DNA of 13,059 nucleotides, from positions 1 through 13,059 of the forward strand of contig CADCUA010000525.1 in NCBI GenBank assembly GCA_902805755.1. The letters run 5' to 3'. Below are positions 1 through 8,200 of this stretch, piece by piece; within the stretch, counting starts at the first letter, position 1; each line of letters begins with the position of its first letter. The translations under genes were made by a program, and so were the position numbers. The notes beneath the pieces were generated by a model that saw nothing but the letters and a program-made list of their open reading frames with translations, was not told where the DNA came from and ran no database searches. Source of the DNA: an uncultured Lysobacter sp. (GTDB lineage Bacteria > Pseudomonadota > Gammaproteobacteria > Xanthomonadales > Xanthomonadaceae).

Positions 1-1
1 G

Positions 2-388
2 CGCCAGGAACGTGCGCAGCACCGGGCTGCGGCGGTAGATGCCCTGCATGTAACGCACCCACACCGAGCGCGTGTTCGCCTCGACCGCATCCTGCGACAG
101 CACCACGCTTTCCATGTGGTCGGCCACAAGCTCCGCGGTCGCGAGCACGCGGCTGCGCAGCGGCTCCTCGGTAGGCGCGGGGCGGTTGTCGTAGAAATAC
201 GGCCGGATCTCGGGATGCTCGACGAATACCGTCAGGATGCTGATGCTGGTCTCGTACATCTGCCAGCTGGTCTGGGTCTCGAGCGCGCGCCGCTCGGCGC
301 GCAGCTGGTTGCGCACCAGCAGGAAGCCCGCCAGCGTCACCACCGGCCCGGCCCACGTGCCGAGCGCGTTCCACAGTTCGATGCTCAC
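2..388 (-). CDS. Membrane-anchored protein of unknown function (5' part; runs off the left edge)
   Basis: About 129 codons are open leftward from a GTG start to the window edge, so the C-terminus is missing. The GTG (388-386) follows a purine-rich GGGGAGGGG Shine-Dalgarno on the minus strand. An ATG one base upstream hits a stop at once, which supports the GTG. The product begins VSIELWNALGTWAGP, and residues 8-24 form one hydrophobic segment followed by a basic stretch (RNQLRAERRALE), so a single N-terminal anchor with a cytoplasmic body is likely. The body holds VEHPEIRPYFYDNRP and a later ATAELVADHMESV helix. I cannot assign a function. Codon use and the ribosome site make it a real gene. 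It has no ATG and no stop inside the window, so a simple ATG-to-stop scan would miss it. Confidence 0.72.
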   Translation of the reverse strand, partial: MSIELWNALGTWAGPVVTLAGFLLVRNQLRAERRALETQTSWQMYETSISILTVFVEHPEIRPYFYDNRPAPTEEPLRSRVLATAELVADHMESVVLSQDAVEANTRSVWVRYMQGIYRRSPVLRTFLA

Positions 389-745
389 ATTCCCCTCCCC
401 GAGGCGTCGAAAGCGCGCAGTTTAGGGCGCGCAGCGAGTCAATGCCTGATCAGGACGACGCGTTCGCCTGCGCATGCAGCCCATGCCAAACGTCCGTGTG
501 CGGTTGTCGCGCTGCATTGCATACCGGCTCTCGCGCTTCCGCACGAGCTCCTCGTCGGCCCGCTTGACCTGACCCGCAAACGGATCCGGCACGCCTGCAG
601 CGCTGAAGATCGTCCCGCCGCATGCTCTGGAAGTGGGCCTTGCGTCCCATTCGCCATCGACAGGTGTGCAACGCTGGGCAGCTGTAGGCCCCGGAGTCGC
701 CGCGGCTGACTGTGACCCACGGAGGGGCGTCACCCGGAGCGCACG
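389..745. other. Intergenic region between two divergent genes
   Basis: About 357 bases separate the leftward edge gene from the diguanylate cyclase. It must carry promoters for both. I see no ORF with convincing codon use, no RNA gene and no strong sigma70 pair. The open frames crossing it are antisense or out-of-frame extensions of the flanking genes. A short perfect palindrome, CCTGATCAGG, lies near 445-454, but nothing shows that it is an operator. Confidence 0.5.
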
Positions 746-1702
746 ATGAGCGAAGAACGCAGCAGTTTTGCACTTGATCCCGAGGTCTACCGCACGCTCG
801 TGGAGTCCACGCGTGCGATCCCGTGGCAGATCCATTGGGAAAGCAAGCGCTTCGCCTACATCGGCCCGCAGATCGAACCGCTGCTGGGCTGGACGCCGGA
901 CAGCTGGCTTACGGTCAACGACTGGTACGAGCGCATGCATCCCGACGACCGCGACCGCGTGCTCGAGTACTGCGTGTCGCAGTCGCTCGCCGGCGTCGAT
1001 CACGAAGCCGATTACCGCGCACTCACGCACGATGGTCGCTACGTGTGGATCCGCGACGTCGTGCACGTGGTGCGCGATGCCGCGGGCGAAGTCACGTCGC
1101 TGGTCGGCTTCATGTTCGACATCACCGAACGCAAGCGCGCGGAAGAACGCGTGGCCGAGCTGCAACGCACGCTCGAAGCGATGTCGTATCAGGACGGGCT
1201 GACCGGCGTTGCGAACCGCCGCATGTTCGACTCGGTGTTCGAGCGCGAATGGGCGACGGCGCGCCGCTCCGGCCGGCCGCTGTCACTTGCGCTGTTCGAT
1301 GTCGATTGCTTCAAGCAGTACAACGATCTCTACGGCCACCTGCAGGGCGATGAATGCCTGCGCCGGATCGCGCAGGCGCTGGCCGCCGCATCGACGCGGG
1401 CGGGCGATTTCGTCGGGCGTTTCGGGGGCGAGGAGTTCGTGCTCGTGCTGCCCGACACCGATGCGCGCGCAGCCGCCGCCATTGCCGAACGCTGCCGCCA
1501 GCGCATCCTCGAGCAGGCGATCACGCACGCCGCGTTGACTGACGGTGTCGTGACCGTCAGCGCGGGTGTTGCCACGGTCGTGGCGGGTGACGACATCGGA
1601 CAGATCGATTTCCTGCGCACGGCCGACAGCCGCCTCTACCGGGCGAAGCTGGCTGGACGCAATTGCGTGGTCAGCGAAACGGAAGCCGTCACGGCTGTGT
1701 GA
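746..1702 (+). CDS. PAS-GGDEF diguanylate cyclase
   Basis: This 318-residue protein should make cyclic di-GMP from two GTP. Residues 12-130 form a PAS fold with its PAC end (EADYRALTHDGRYVWIRDVV, then GFMFDITERKRAEE). A short coiled linker (131-147) leads to the GGDEF domain at 148-310. The GGDEF landmarks are complete: DGLTGVANRR at 150-159, the metal-binding LFDVDCFK at 183-190, the catalytic loop GGEEF at 227-231, and a C-terminal GRN. An RxxD inhibitory site (RAGD, 218-221) sits exactly five residues before GGEEF, so product feedback inhibition is expected. No signal peptide or membrane segment is visible, so it is probably cytosolic, with the PAS domain sensing an unknown ligand or pairing partners. 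GGAG at 736-739, six bases before the ATG, supports the start. It stands alone, facing the convergent AI-2E-family gene. Confidence 0.95.
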   Translation: MSEERSSFALDPEVYRTLVESTRAIPWQIHWESKRFAYIGPQIEPLLGWTPDSWLTVNDWYERMHPDDRDRVLEYCVSQSLAGVDHEADYRALTHDGRYVWIRDVVHVVRDAAGEVTSLVGFMFDITERKRAEERVAELQRTLEAMSYQDGLTGVANRRMFDSVFEREWATARRSGRPLSLALFDVDCFKQYNDLYGHLQGDECLRRIAQALAAASTRAGDFVGRFGGEEFVLVLPDTDARAAAAIAERCRQRILEQAITHAALTDGVVTVSAGVATVVAGDDIGQIDFLRTADSRLYRAKLAGRNCVVSETEAVTAV

Positions 1703-1757
1703 CTGCAGCGGCAGGACCTGCAGCCAAGCGTTCCGCGTTGGACGTAAGACACGTGCC

Positions 1758-1778
1758 CACGCGCGTTCGGCGCGCGTG
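1758..1778. terminator. GC-rich stem-loop between convergent genes (possible bidirectional terminator)
   Basis: Arms CACGCGCG and CGCGCGTG (8 bp, perfect) enclose a TTCGG loop. The stem ends two bases before the stop codon of the AI-2E-family gene on the minus strand and lies 55 bases after the cyclase stop on the plus strand. That is a natural place for a shared terminator. Neither strand carries a run of T after the stem, so it is not a classical intrinsic terminator. It may only pause transcription or protect 3' ends. Confidence 0.35.
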
Positions 1779-1780
1779 CA

Positions 1781-2860
1781 TCACTCAGCACGATCGAATC
1801 GGCCGCGCTCAGCGGGCATGGACGTGTCGCTGCCTGACGGCTGCCCGGACGCGGCCGGCTCCATGCGGTCGAGATAGAACTGCTTGACCAGCACCATGAT
1901 CACGACCGTGAGCGGCGTTGCGAACAGCAGCCCCGGCACGCCGAACAGCACTCCAAATACGACTACCGCCAGCAGGCCGAGCGCGGGCGGCAGGTTGACC
2001 GCCCAGCGTTGCGCCATCGGCATGATCAGTGCGCCTTCCAGCTGTTGCACCGCGAAATACACACCTGCTGCGTACAGCGCGGTGGTGGGACCGGCGACCA
2101 TTGCGAACAGCACGCCCGGCACCGCGGCCGCGAACGGGCCAATGACCGGCACGAACTCGAACAGTCCTGCGATCAATCCAAGGATCGCCGCGTTCGGCAC
2201 GCCGACCAGCCACAGGCCCACGCCCGTGAGCACGCCGACACACAGCATCGACAGGCCCTGGCCCATCAACCAGCGGCGCAGCGCCTGCCCACTGTTGTGC
2301 GCCGCCTGGCGCGCTTCATCGCGGTGTGCAGGCGGCACCAGGTTCACGGCCGACTTCACGTACGTGCGCGGGCTGAAGCCCAGATACAGCGCAAGCAGCA
2401 GGACGATAAACAGGTCCGAGAGCACGCCGAATGTTGCGGAGGCGGCTTTCATCGCGCCCGCGGCCGAGACCCCTTCGTTGGTTGCGCCATCCAGCAGCGA
2501 CAACAACGCGCGTCCCGGGCCGCTGGCATCGAGCAGCGCGCGCGCCTTCGCAATCGCATCCGGCAGTTGCTGCTGCAACTCGCCCGCCTGCCGCCCGACT
2601 TCGCCGCCCACGACCTTGAACAGCAACACCAGCCCAGCCACCAGGGCCAGCACCACGATGACGCTGCCCATGCGCGCCGAGACCGGCAATCGCCGCGCAA
2701 GCATCTCGCCGCCCGCGCGGATCGCGATCGCGAACAGCACGCCACCGAAACCGAGCAGCAGTACGTCGGTGACTTTGCCGAGGCCGATGAACACCACCGC
2801 CAGTGACAGGGCAATCAGCACATAGCGTGCGAACCGGGCATCACTGAGCATCGCGTTCAT
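1781..2860 (-). CDS. AI-2E family transporter (PerM/YhhT/TqsA-like membrane protein)
   Basis: This polytopic inner-membrane protein has 359 residues, the usual size of the family. Two hydrophobic N-terminal segments and a third near residues 64-82 precede an amphipathic stretch (VGRQAGELQQQLPDAIAKA). The second half holds about five more helices with the family signature FEFVPVIGP at 234-242, then VYFAVQQLEG and PLTVVIMVLVKQFY. The family is named after TqsA, linked to autoinducer-2 export. Other members are proposed ion or proton antiporters, so the substrate here is unknown. The frame stays open upstream to 2971. I chose the ATG at 2860 because it gives normal length and the extra 37 residues look non-coding, but the Shine-Dalgarno is weak and an ATG at 2851 is an alternative. 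A consensus -35 hexamer TTGACA lies on the minus strand at 2994-2989, without a good -10. The hydrophilic tail after residue 335 is unremarkable. Confidence 0.88.
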   Translation of the reverse strand: MNAMLSDARFARYVLIALSLAVVFIGLGKVTDVLLLGFGGVLFAIAIRAGGEMLARRLPVSARMGSVIVVLALVAGLVLLFKVVGGEVGRQAGELQQQLPDAIAKARALLDASGPGRALLSLLDGATNEGVSAAGAMKAASATFGVLSDLFIVLLLALYLGFSPRTYVKSAVNLVPPAHRDEARQAAHNSGQALRRWLMGQGLSMLCVGVLTGVGLWLVGVPNAAILGLIAGLFEFVPVIGPFAAAVPGVLFAMVAGPTTALYAAGVYFAVQQLEGALIMPMAQRWAVNLPPALGLLAVVVFGVLFGVPGLLFATPLTVVIMVLVKQFYLDRMEPAASGQPSGSDTSMPAERGRFDRAE

Positions 2861-3049
2861 CCATGGTCGGGAGTTGGGGAAATCGACGCGAACGCTTCGC
2901 GCGGACGGATTGGCTTGCACGCTAGAGGCGGTGGCATGACGGCGCGGTATGCATGCAAGCCGGAGCACCAACGCTGTGTCGCTGAGGCTGTCAATCCGTA
3001 CCCGGGGCGCGTGTTTTTTGTACCGACAGGTGCGCGCACGGTGCGCGAT

Positions 3050-3505
3050 TCAGGGGCCCAGGTCGTGCTCCCCTATCAGCAATCTCGGTCCCGGGCCCGC
3101 GCCGGCGCGCATGTCGGCGGGGTTGTACAGCCGGCATCGGCGGATCGAGAGGCAGCCGCATCCGATGCAGGTATCGAGCTGGTCGCGCAGTCGCGTGAGG
3201 CCTGTGATCCTCGCATCGAGCGAGGCACGCCAGTGCGCCGACAGCCGCGTCCAGTCGCGTCGCGTGGGCGTGCGCCCGTCCGGCAGCGTCCGCAGCGCCT
3301 CGGCGATTTCCTTCAGCGGAATGCCGACCCGTTGCGCCACCTGGATGACCGCGAGGCGGCGCAGCACGTCCCTGGGGTAGCGCCGCTGGTTGCCTTCGGT
3401 GCGCAGGCTGCCGATCAGCTGCTGGCGCTCGTAGAAGTGCAGCGCGGACACGGCCAGACCGCTTCGTTTCGCGACTTCGCCGACAGTGAGCAGCGTTGCT
3501 GCCAT
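3050..3505 (-). CDS. soxR: SoxR redox-sensing transcriptional regulator, MerR family, [2Fe-2S]
   Basis: The 151-residue protein starts with a MerR-type winged helix-turn-helix (TVGEVAKRSGLAVSALHFYE at 7-26, wing region with RRYPRDVLRR). It continues into a dimerisation helix (about 82-112) and ends with the SoxR iron-sulphur signature CIGCGCLSIRRC, cysteines 113, 116, 118 and 124. This C-x2-C-x-C-x5-C spacing binds the [2Fe-2S] cluster whose oxidation turns SoxR into an activator. The tail after the cluster (RLYNPAD) also matches the family. The ATG at 3505 has a GAGG Shine-Dalgarno eight bases upstream, and that GAGG lies inside the SoxR operator, so binding could also affect soxR's own expression. 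It is divergent from an MFS exporter, its evident target. No soxS is seen, which fits SoxR in non-enteric bacteria, where it acts directly on exporters and oxidoreductases. Confidence 0.95.
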   Translation of the reverse strand: MAATLLTVGEVAKRSGLAVSALHFYERQQLIGSLRTEGNQRRYPRDVLRRLAVIQVAQRVGIPLKEIAEALRTLPDGRTPTRRDWTRLSAHWRASLDARITGLTRLRDQLDTCIGCGCLSIRRCRLYNPADMRAGAGPGPRLLIGEHDLGP

Positions 3506-3509
3506 GGGC

Positions 3510-3540
3510 TTGACCTCAACATTGGTTGAGTTCCGATACT
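3510..3540 (+). promoter_or_regulatory. SoxR-type promoter with 19-bp spacer, driving the MFS exporter
   Basis: A -35 hexamer TTGACC (3510-3515) and a -10 hexamer GATACT (3535-3540) are separated by exactly 19 bp. MerR-family activators work on such over-long spacers by twisting the DNA so that sigma70 polymerase can engage both hexamers. Transcription would start near 3547, about 24 bases before the exporter ATG at 3571. This rules out the TTG at 3526 as the exporter start, since it lies upstream of the predicted transcript. Confidence 0.8.
3512..3533. promoter_or_regulatory. SoxR box (operator)
   Basis: An inverted repeat with arms CTCAAC (3515-3520) and GTTGAG (3525-3530) around the centre ATTG fills the 19-bp spacer. 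The symmetry extends outward to GACCTCAAC against GTTGAGTTC with one mismatch per nine-base arm. This closely resembles the known SoxR site, CCTCAA...TTGAGG. It lies seven bases before the soxR start codon. The site would activate the exporter promoter and, by overlapping the soxR ribosome-binding region, could repress or modulate soxR; that second role is inference. Confidence 0.85.
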
Positions 3541-3570
3541 GGCGGCCCTGTAGCGGATTTGGAAGCGTGG

Positions 3571-5010
3571 ATGGACGAGGGACAGCACGCCATCGTTGAT
3601 GCGGCGGCCGCTCGGGCGGATCGCTCGACGCCGGCTCCGCACCTGATGGGGCCGGGTTATCGCGCGGCGACGCTGGGCATCGTGGGCCTGGTGTCGCTCA
3701 TCGCATACGAGGCGATAGGCAACGCCACGGTGATGCCGCAGGTCGCGGCCGAACTCGACGGCATCGCGTGGTACGGGTTCGCGTTCGGCGGACCGCTCGC
3801 CGCATCGATCGTGGGCATGGTCGCATCGGGGCGATGGGCCGATGAGCGCTCGCCGCTGCGCTCTGTCGGGGTGGGCGGCGCGTGCTTCATCACCGGCCTG
3901 TTGATCGCGTCCGCGGCGCCGTCGATGGCATGGCTGCTTGGCGGGCGGCTGGTGACAGGCCTGGGCTCGGGCATGCTTGCGGTGGCGCTGTATGCGCTGG
4001 TCGGCCGCGTGTATCCCGCGACGCTGCATGCGCGGATCTTCGCCGCGTTCTCGGCCGCGTGGGTGCTGCCGTCCCTGATCGCACCCGGGCTGAGCGGTAC
4101 GCTCGCGCAGGTGCTCGGCTGGCGGTGGGCGATGCTGCTCGTGGCCGTGCTGACACTGCCGGTGCTTATGTTGATCAGGCCGATCCGGCTTGAGCCCATG
4201 GCCGGCGCCGCTGTGGCGAATGCTGCAGGTCGCGATCACCGGTCGCTGTGGGCACTGCTCGCGGCTGCCGGAGCGCTGGGCATGCATGCCATCGGGCAAG
4301 GCCATGGACATGGCGGCACGGGCCCGGCGGTCCCTGCAGGTGCGGGCGCGCTGCTTCTCGCCGCCGCGACGCTTGCCCTGCTCGCATCGGCGCAGCGCCT
4401 GCTGCCCCGCGGCACTCTCACTGCCCGGCCCGGGCTGCCGGCGGCCATTGCGCTGAGTGGCCTCTCGCAGGGCGCGTTCTTCGCCGCCGAAGCGTTCATC
4501 CCGCTGCTGTTGCACCGGCAGCGTGGCATTCCATTGAGCATCGCCGGCCTTGCACTGACGGCCGGTGCATTGAGTTGGTCGATGGGCGCGATGTACCGCG
4601 CGCGGGTGCACACACGCGTCAGTGCGACGCAACTGCTGCGGCGCGGCCTGTCCATGCTGGCGGGCGGCATCGCGGTGTCCATGCTCGTCATCGCGCCCGA
4701 CGTGCCGTTCTGGATCGCACCGCTGGGCTGGGCGGTCGCCGGCGGCGGCATGGGACTGATCTCGCCCACGCTGTCCATCCTCACACTCGCGATGGCAGCG
4801 CCCGGACAGCAGGGCCGCACCGGCGCATCGCTGCGCCTGAGCGCGGCCATGACCACCACGTCCGCGCTGGCGCTCAGCGGCGCGGCGTTTGCGGTGCTGA
4901 TCCCGACGTCGGCGCGTGCCGCATTTGCGGTATGCCTCGGTATCGCGGCGCTGCTGGCCGTATGCGGCGCCTGCATCGCCGGGCGTGCGGAGGCTGCGGC
5001 CGAAACGTAG
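3571..5010 (+). CDS. MFS efflux transporter (DHA2-like, about 14 helices), SoxR-controlled
   Basis: The 479-residue product has about 14 hydrophobic segments, as in drug:H+ antiporters of the 14-helix DHA2 type. Motif A is recognisable after helix 2 (SGRWADERSPLR, residues 86-97), GLGSGML lies in helix 4 (130-136), and LIAPGLSG in helix 5 (169-176) is motif-C-like and typical of exporters. The sequence supports an inner-membrane proton-driven exporter but does not give the substrate. I chose the ATG at 3571 because GGAAG lies five bases upstream and the predicted SoxR-dependent transcript starts near 3547. The frame is open further upstream to a TTG at 3526, but that lies inside the operator. 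A later ATG at 3646 would also keep all helices but has a poor ribosome site. The gene is divergent from soxR and convergent with the NRPS/oxoamine synthase gene. Confidence 0.92.
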   Translation: MDEGQHAIVDAAAARADRSTPAPHLMGPGYRAATLGIVGLVSLIAYEAIGNATVMPQVAAELDGIAWYGFAFGGPLAASIVGMVASGRWADERSPLRSVGVGGACFITGLLIASAAPSMAWLLGGRLVTGLGSGMLAVALYALVGRVYPATLHARIFAAFSAAWVLPSLIAPGLSGTLAQVLGWRWAMLLVAVLTLPVLMLIRPIRLEPMAGAAVANAAGRDHRSLWALLAAAGALGMHAIGQGHGHGGTGPAVPAGAGALLLAAATLALLASAQRLLPRGTLTARPGLPAAIALSGLSQGAFFAAEAFIPLLLHRQRGIPLSIAGLALTAGALSWSMGAMYRARVHTRVSATQLLRRGLSMLAGGIAVSMLVIAPDVPFWIAPLGWAVAGGGMGLISPTLSILTLAMAAPGQQGRTGASLRLSAAMTTTSALALSGAAFAVLIPTSARAAFAVCLGIAALLAVCGACIAGRAEAAAET

Positions 5011-5128
5011 ATGCTGGCGGACTGCGTTTCCGCATCAGCCCATCAGTCCTGGATCGCGGCGCCGCTGTGCAGCTGTTGCGCCTGCCCTACGGGCGGTGAC
5101 CGGAAAACATGCCCATGCCGCCGCGGAC

Positions 5129-5155
5129 TGCGGTCGTCCGAGGCAGGCGACCGCA
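5129..5155. terminator. Stem-loop between convergent exporter and NRPS genes
   Basis: Arms TGCGGTCG (5129-5136) and CGACCGCA (5148-5155) form an 8-bp stem around an 11-base loop, midway in the 248-base gap between two converging genes. No T tract follows on either strand. It may act as a terminator or transcript-end structure. The rest of the gap shows no gene. Confidence 0.3.
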
Positions 5156-5258
5156 CTCCGACCGCTCGTCGCGCGTCCAGCACCGGCGCATTCTCGAAGC
5201 ACCGCTGCGACGACGCGCGCATGGATCGGCCATTGAACCCTGCTTCTGTCCGTCCCGG

Positions 5259-8200
5259 TCAGCCCGGCTGCACGCATTGCCACTCGGCCATGCGCGCAAT
5301 GAACCAGACGAAAGGCTCGGTCTGGCCGCTCAACACGCATGCGCCCTTGATCACGTGATCGAGCAGCGCCTGCACGTCGGACGAGCACAAGGTGGAGATC
5401 GACTGCGTATCGGTAAGAACAATTGAGCAGAACGGCATGTCCGGCGCCTGCCGATCGGCCAACGTGGCATCACGCTCATTGATCAGGATCGTGATGCGTT
5501 TGCCATCCTCCGCGAGCCCGATGGACAGCGCGAGGCTTGGAGCGGGACCTGCCGCCCGGGCCAGGGCGTCCCTGAGGTGATCGCAAAACGCATTGGCCCA
5601 TGCCTCCACGTCCAAGCGCGCTTGCTCGGCGTTGCTCGCATCCTCTGCGCTCCGGTGATCCTGCACATGTGTGCCGGCACGTCCCACCGAAGCGTCCGCG
5701 TCCAATGTGCGATCGGCAGGCAGCGGGTCATTCAAAGCCTGTCGATTGTCCTCGACTTCGCGTTGCGCATCGATCAGCGCCTCAAGGGTCCGGTCGACGT
5801 CGGCGCGCGTGTGCGACGCCGAGCAGATGAACCGCAGGCGGCCACGCCCGCGTTCCACGATCGGGTAGGTGACCGCGGCGGTGTGGACGCCGCGCGCATA
5901 CAGGCCGCGTGCAATCGCATAGAGCGTGTCGCTGTCGGAAAAATGCGGGGTGACGATCGGGCCGTCGCCAGTCCCCAGGTCATAGCCGGCCGCGCAGAAG
6001 CGCTCGCGCATGTAGCGGGTGGTGTCCCACAGCCGCTCGCGCAACGTGTCGTCCGTACTCAGCCGGCGCAAGGCGGCGAGTGCTGCCGCGATATCGGCCG
6101 GGGTGGAGGTTGCCTGGTAGACATAGGCGCGCGACGACGACTTCAGCAGCGCGATGTGCTCGTGCGAGGCGGCGATGACACCGCCCAGACTGCCGAGCGC
6201 CTTGCTGAGCGTGGTCATGATGAAGTCGACTTCGCCGGACACGCCTTCGGCCGCGCACAGGCCCGCGCCCCGGGGCCCGTAGAAGCCGAACGAATGTGCT
6301 TCGTCGACCAGTACGAGCGCGCCGTATTTCTTCGCCACGTGCACGATGTCGCGCACCGGCGCCGTCCCCTCGCCCATGCTGTACACGCCTTCGAGCACGA
6401 CCAGCGTCGTGCGGTAGGGCGATGCTTCGGCCTTGAGGATCGATTCCAGATCCGCCGCATTGTTGTGCCGGAACGTCCTGATCGTCGCACCGCTCAGGCG
6501 CGCGCCGTCCACGATCGACGCGTGGCAGAGCTGATCCATCACGACGACATCCCGGTCGCCGAGAAGGCCGGCGATCGCGCCGAGATTCGCGGTGAATCCC
6601 GTGGGGAACAGGCATGCCGCGGGCTTGCCCACGAGCTCGGCAAAACCCTTTTCGAAGTCGAAGTGGGCATCGGTGACGCCGGAGGCGGTGGCCGATGTAC
6701 CCATTCCGGTACCGAAGCGTTCCAGCGCGGAACGCGCTGCGTCCATGACAACCGGATCGCGGTTCATGCCGAGATACAGGTTGGTGGTCCATACGATGGC
6801 GTCGCGTTCTTCTCCGCTGTTCGCGTCGACGACGGAACCTTTGTGCGCGCTGCCGGTGCGCACGAACCGGCTGTAGGGATCGCGGCCCTGCTGGCTCAGC
6901 AGGCGCTTGAGGGCCTGGACCAGCGTGCCCTTGTCGGTCGCGGACCAGTACGGCGCTTTCGCCGCCAGGAACGGCGGGTGGCCCGACTGGATTTCAGCCT
7001 GGAAGCGCGCGAGCGTGTCGGGGGCATCGGCTTGCATGCCCGGTGTCGATGCGTGCTCTGTAACGCCGCTTCCGATCAGGCCCAGCAGATAACCGGCAAC
7101 CGCCGCGGGCGTTCGGTATTCATGGGTCAGGGACGCGGGCAGCTTCCGACCCAGGACCGTGGCCAGCCGATGGCTCAGTTCCACCGCGTCCAACGAGTCC
7201 AGGCCCAGCGCTTCGAACGACTGCTGCGGCGGCACCTGCCCGGAGTCCTGAAGGCTCAGGACCTGGGCGGTTTCATGCCGGATCATAGACAGCAGCGTCG
7301 CGCGCTGCTCGTCCCGCGAAAGGCCCGCGAGGCGGTGCAGCGGACCTGCGCTGTCGCTGGAGACCCGCGTGCCGGCGTGCGTGTCGATGCTTTCGCAGGG
7401 ATCAAGGTGACGACCCGCCTCCGGCGCTGGCAGCTGCGTGCGATCGAGCTTGCCGTTAGGCAGCCGCGGCAGCGCCTCGAGATGCATGACGACCTGCGGG
7501 ACCATGTACTTCGGCAGCCGCTGCGCGACGTGCGCACGCGCCGCCTCGCTCGTGACCGCCGCGTCACCGCTTACGACATACGCCACCAGCGTTTTCCGCC
7601 CGCTATCGGCATCGACGACCGTTGCTGCGGCAGCCTCCACGCCAGGCATCGACTCCAGCGCCGACTCGATCTCGCCCAGCTCGATGCGGAAGCCGCGGAT
7701 CTTGACCTGCTGGTCGACGCGGCCGAGAAACTCGAGCTCGCCGTCCTCGTTCCAGCGGCACAGGTCTCCCGTCCGGTACAACCGCTCTTCGGGCACCGGC
7801 CCGCTCGCATCCATCTCGACAAACCGCTGGCGCGTGCGTTCCTCGTCATGCAGATAGCCGCGCGCGAGTTGGTCTCCTGCCAGATACAGCTCTCCGGCCG
7901 CCCCGACAGGCACCGGCTGCATCGACTCATCGAGGATATACGCACGCGAGTTCGACACCGGCTTGCCGATCGTGACCGTCCGCACGCCCACTGCAACTTC
8001 GCTGACCGTGGAATACACCGTGTCCTCGGTCGGCCCGTACACATTGACCACGCGCGGCCGTGGCTGCAGCGCATGCAGTTGCTCGACCAGCGAACGCTTG
8101 AGCGCTTCGCCGCCGAGCACGACGCAGCGGATGTCCCGCGGCAAGCCGCCCGATGCAAGCAGGGCCTGCATCGCCGAGGGCACCATGATCGCTGTCCTCA

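Noticed and set aside
419..442. TTGACT and TAAACT hexamers on the minus strand upstream of the edge gene
   Set aside because: The spacing is only 12 bp, too short for a sigma70 promoter.
422..1165. Leftward open frame of 247 codons covering the intergenic gap and the cyclase start
   Set aside because: It is antisense to the PAS domain and has no plausible ribosome site or domain.
1884..2825. Rightward open frame of 313 codons, rich in Ser, Thr, Pro and Ala
   Set aside because: It is antisense to the AI-2E-family membrane protein. The composition is the mirror of hydrophobic codons.
3018..3046. GC palindrome with a nearby T run downstream of soxR
   Set aside because: The T run precedes the stem on the plus strand and reads as A on the minus strand after the stem, so it cannot be an intrinsic terminator for soxR.
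3526..3570. TTG start for the exporter at 3526
   Set aside because: It lies within the SoxR operator and upstream of the transcript start predicted by the promoter. The ATG at 3571 has a good ribosome site.
3415..4632. Leftward open frame of 405 codons across soxR and the exporter
   Set aside because: It overlaps two genes with clear family signatures, and its product is low-complexity Arg/Gln/His sequence.
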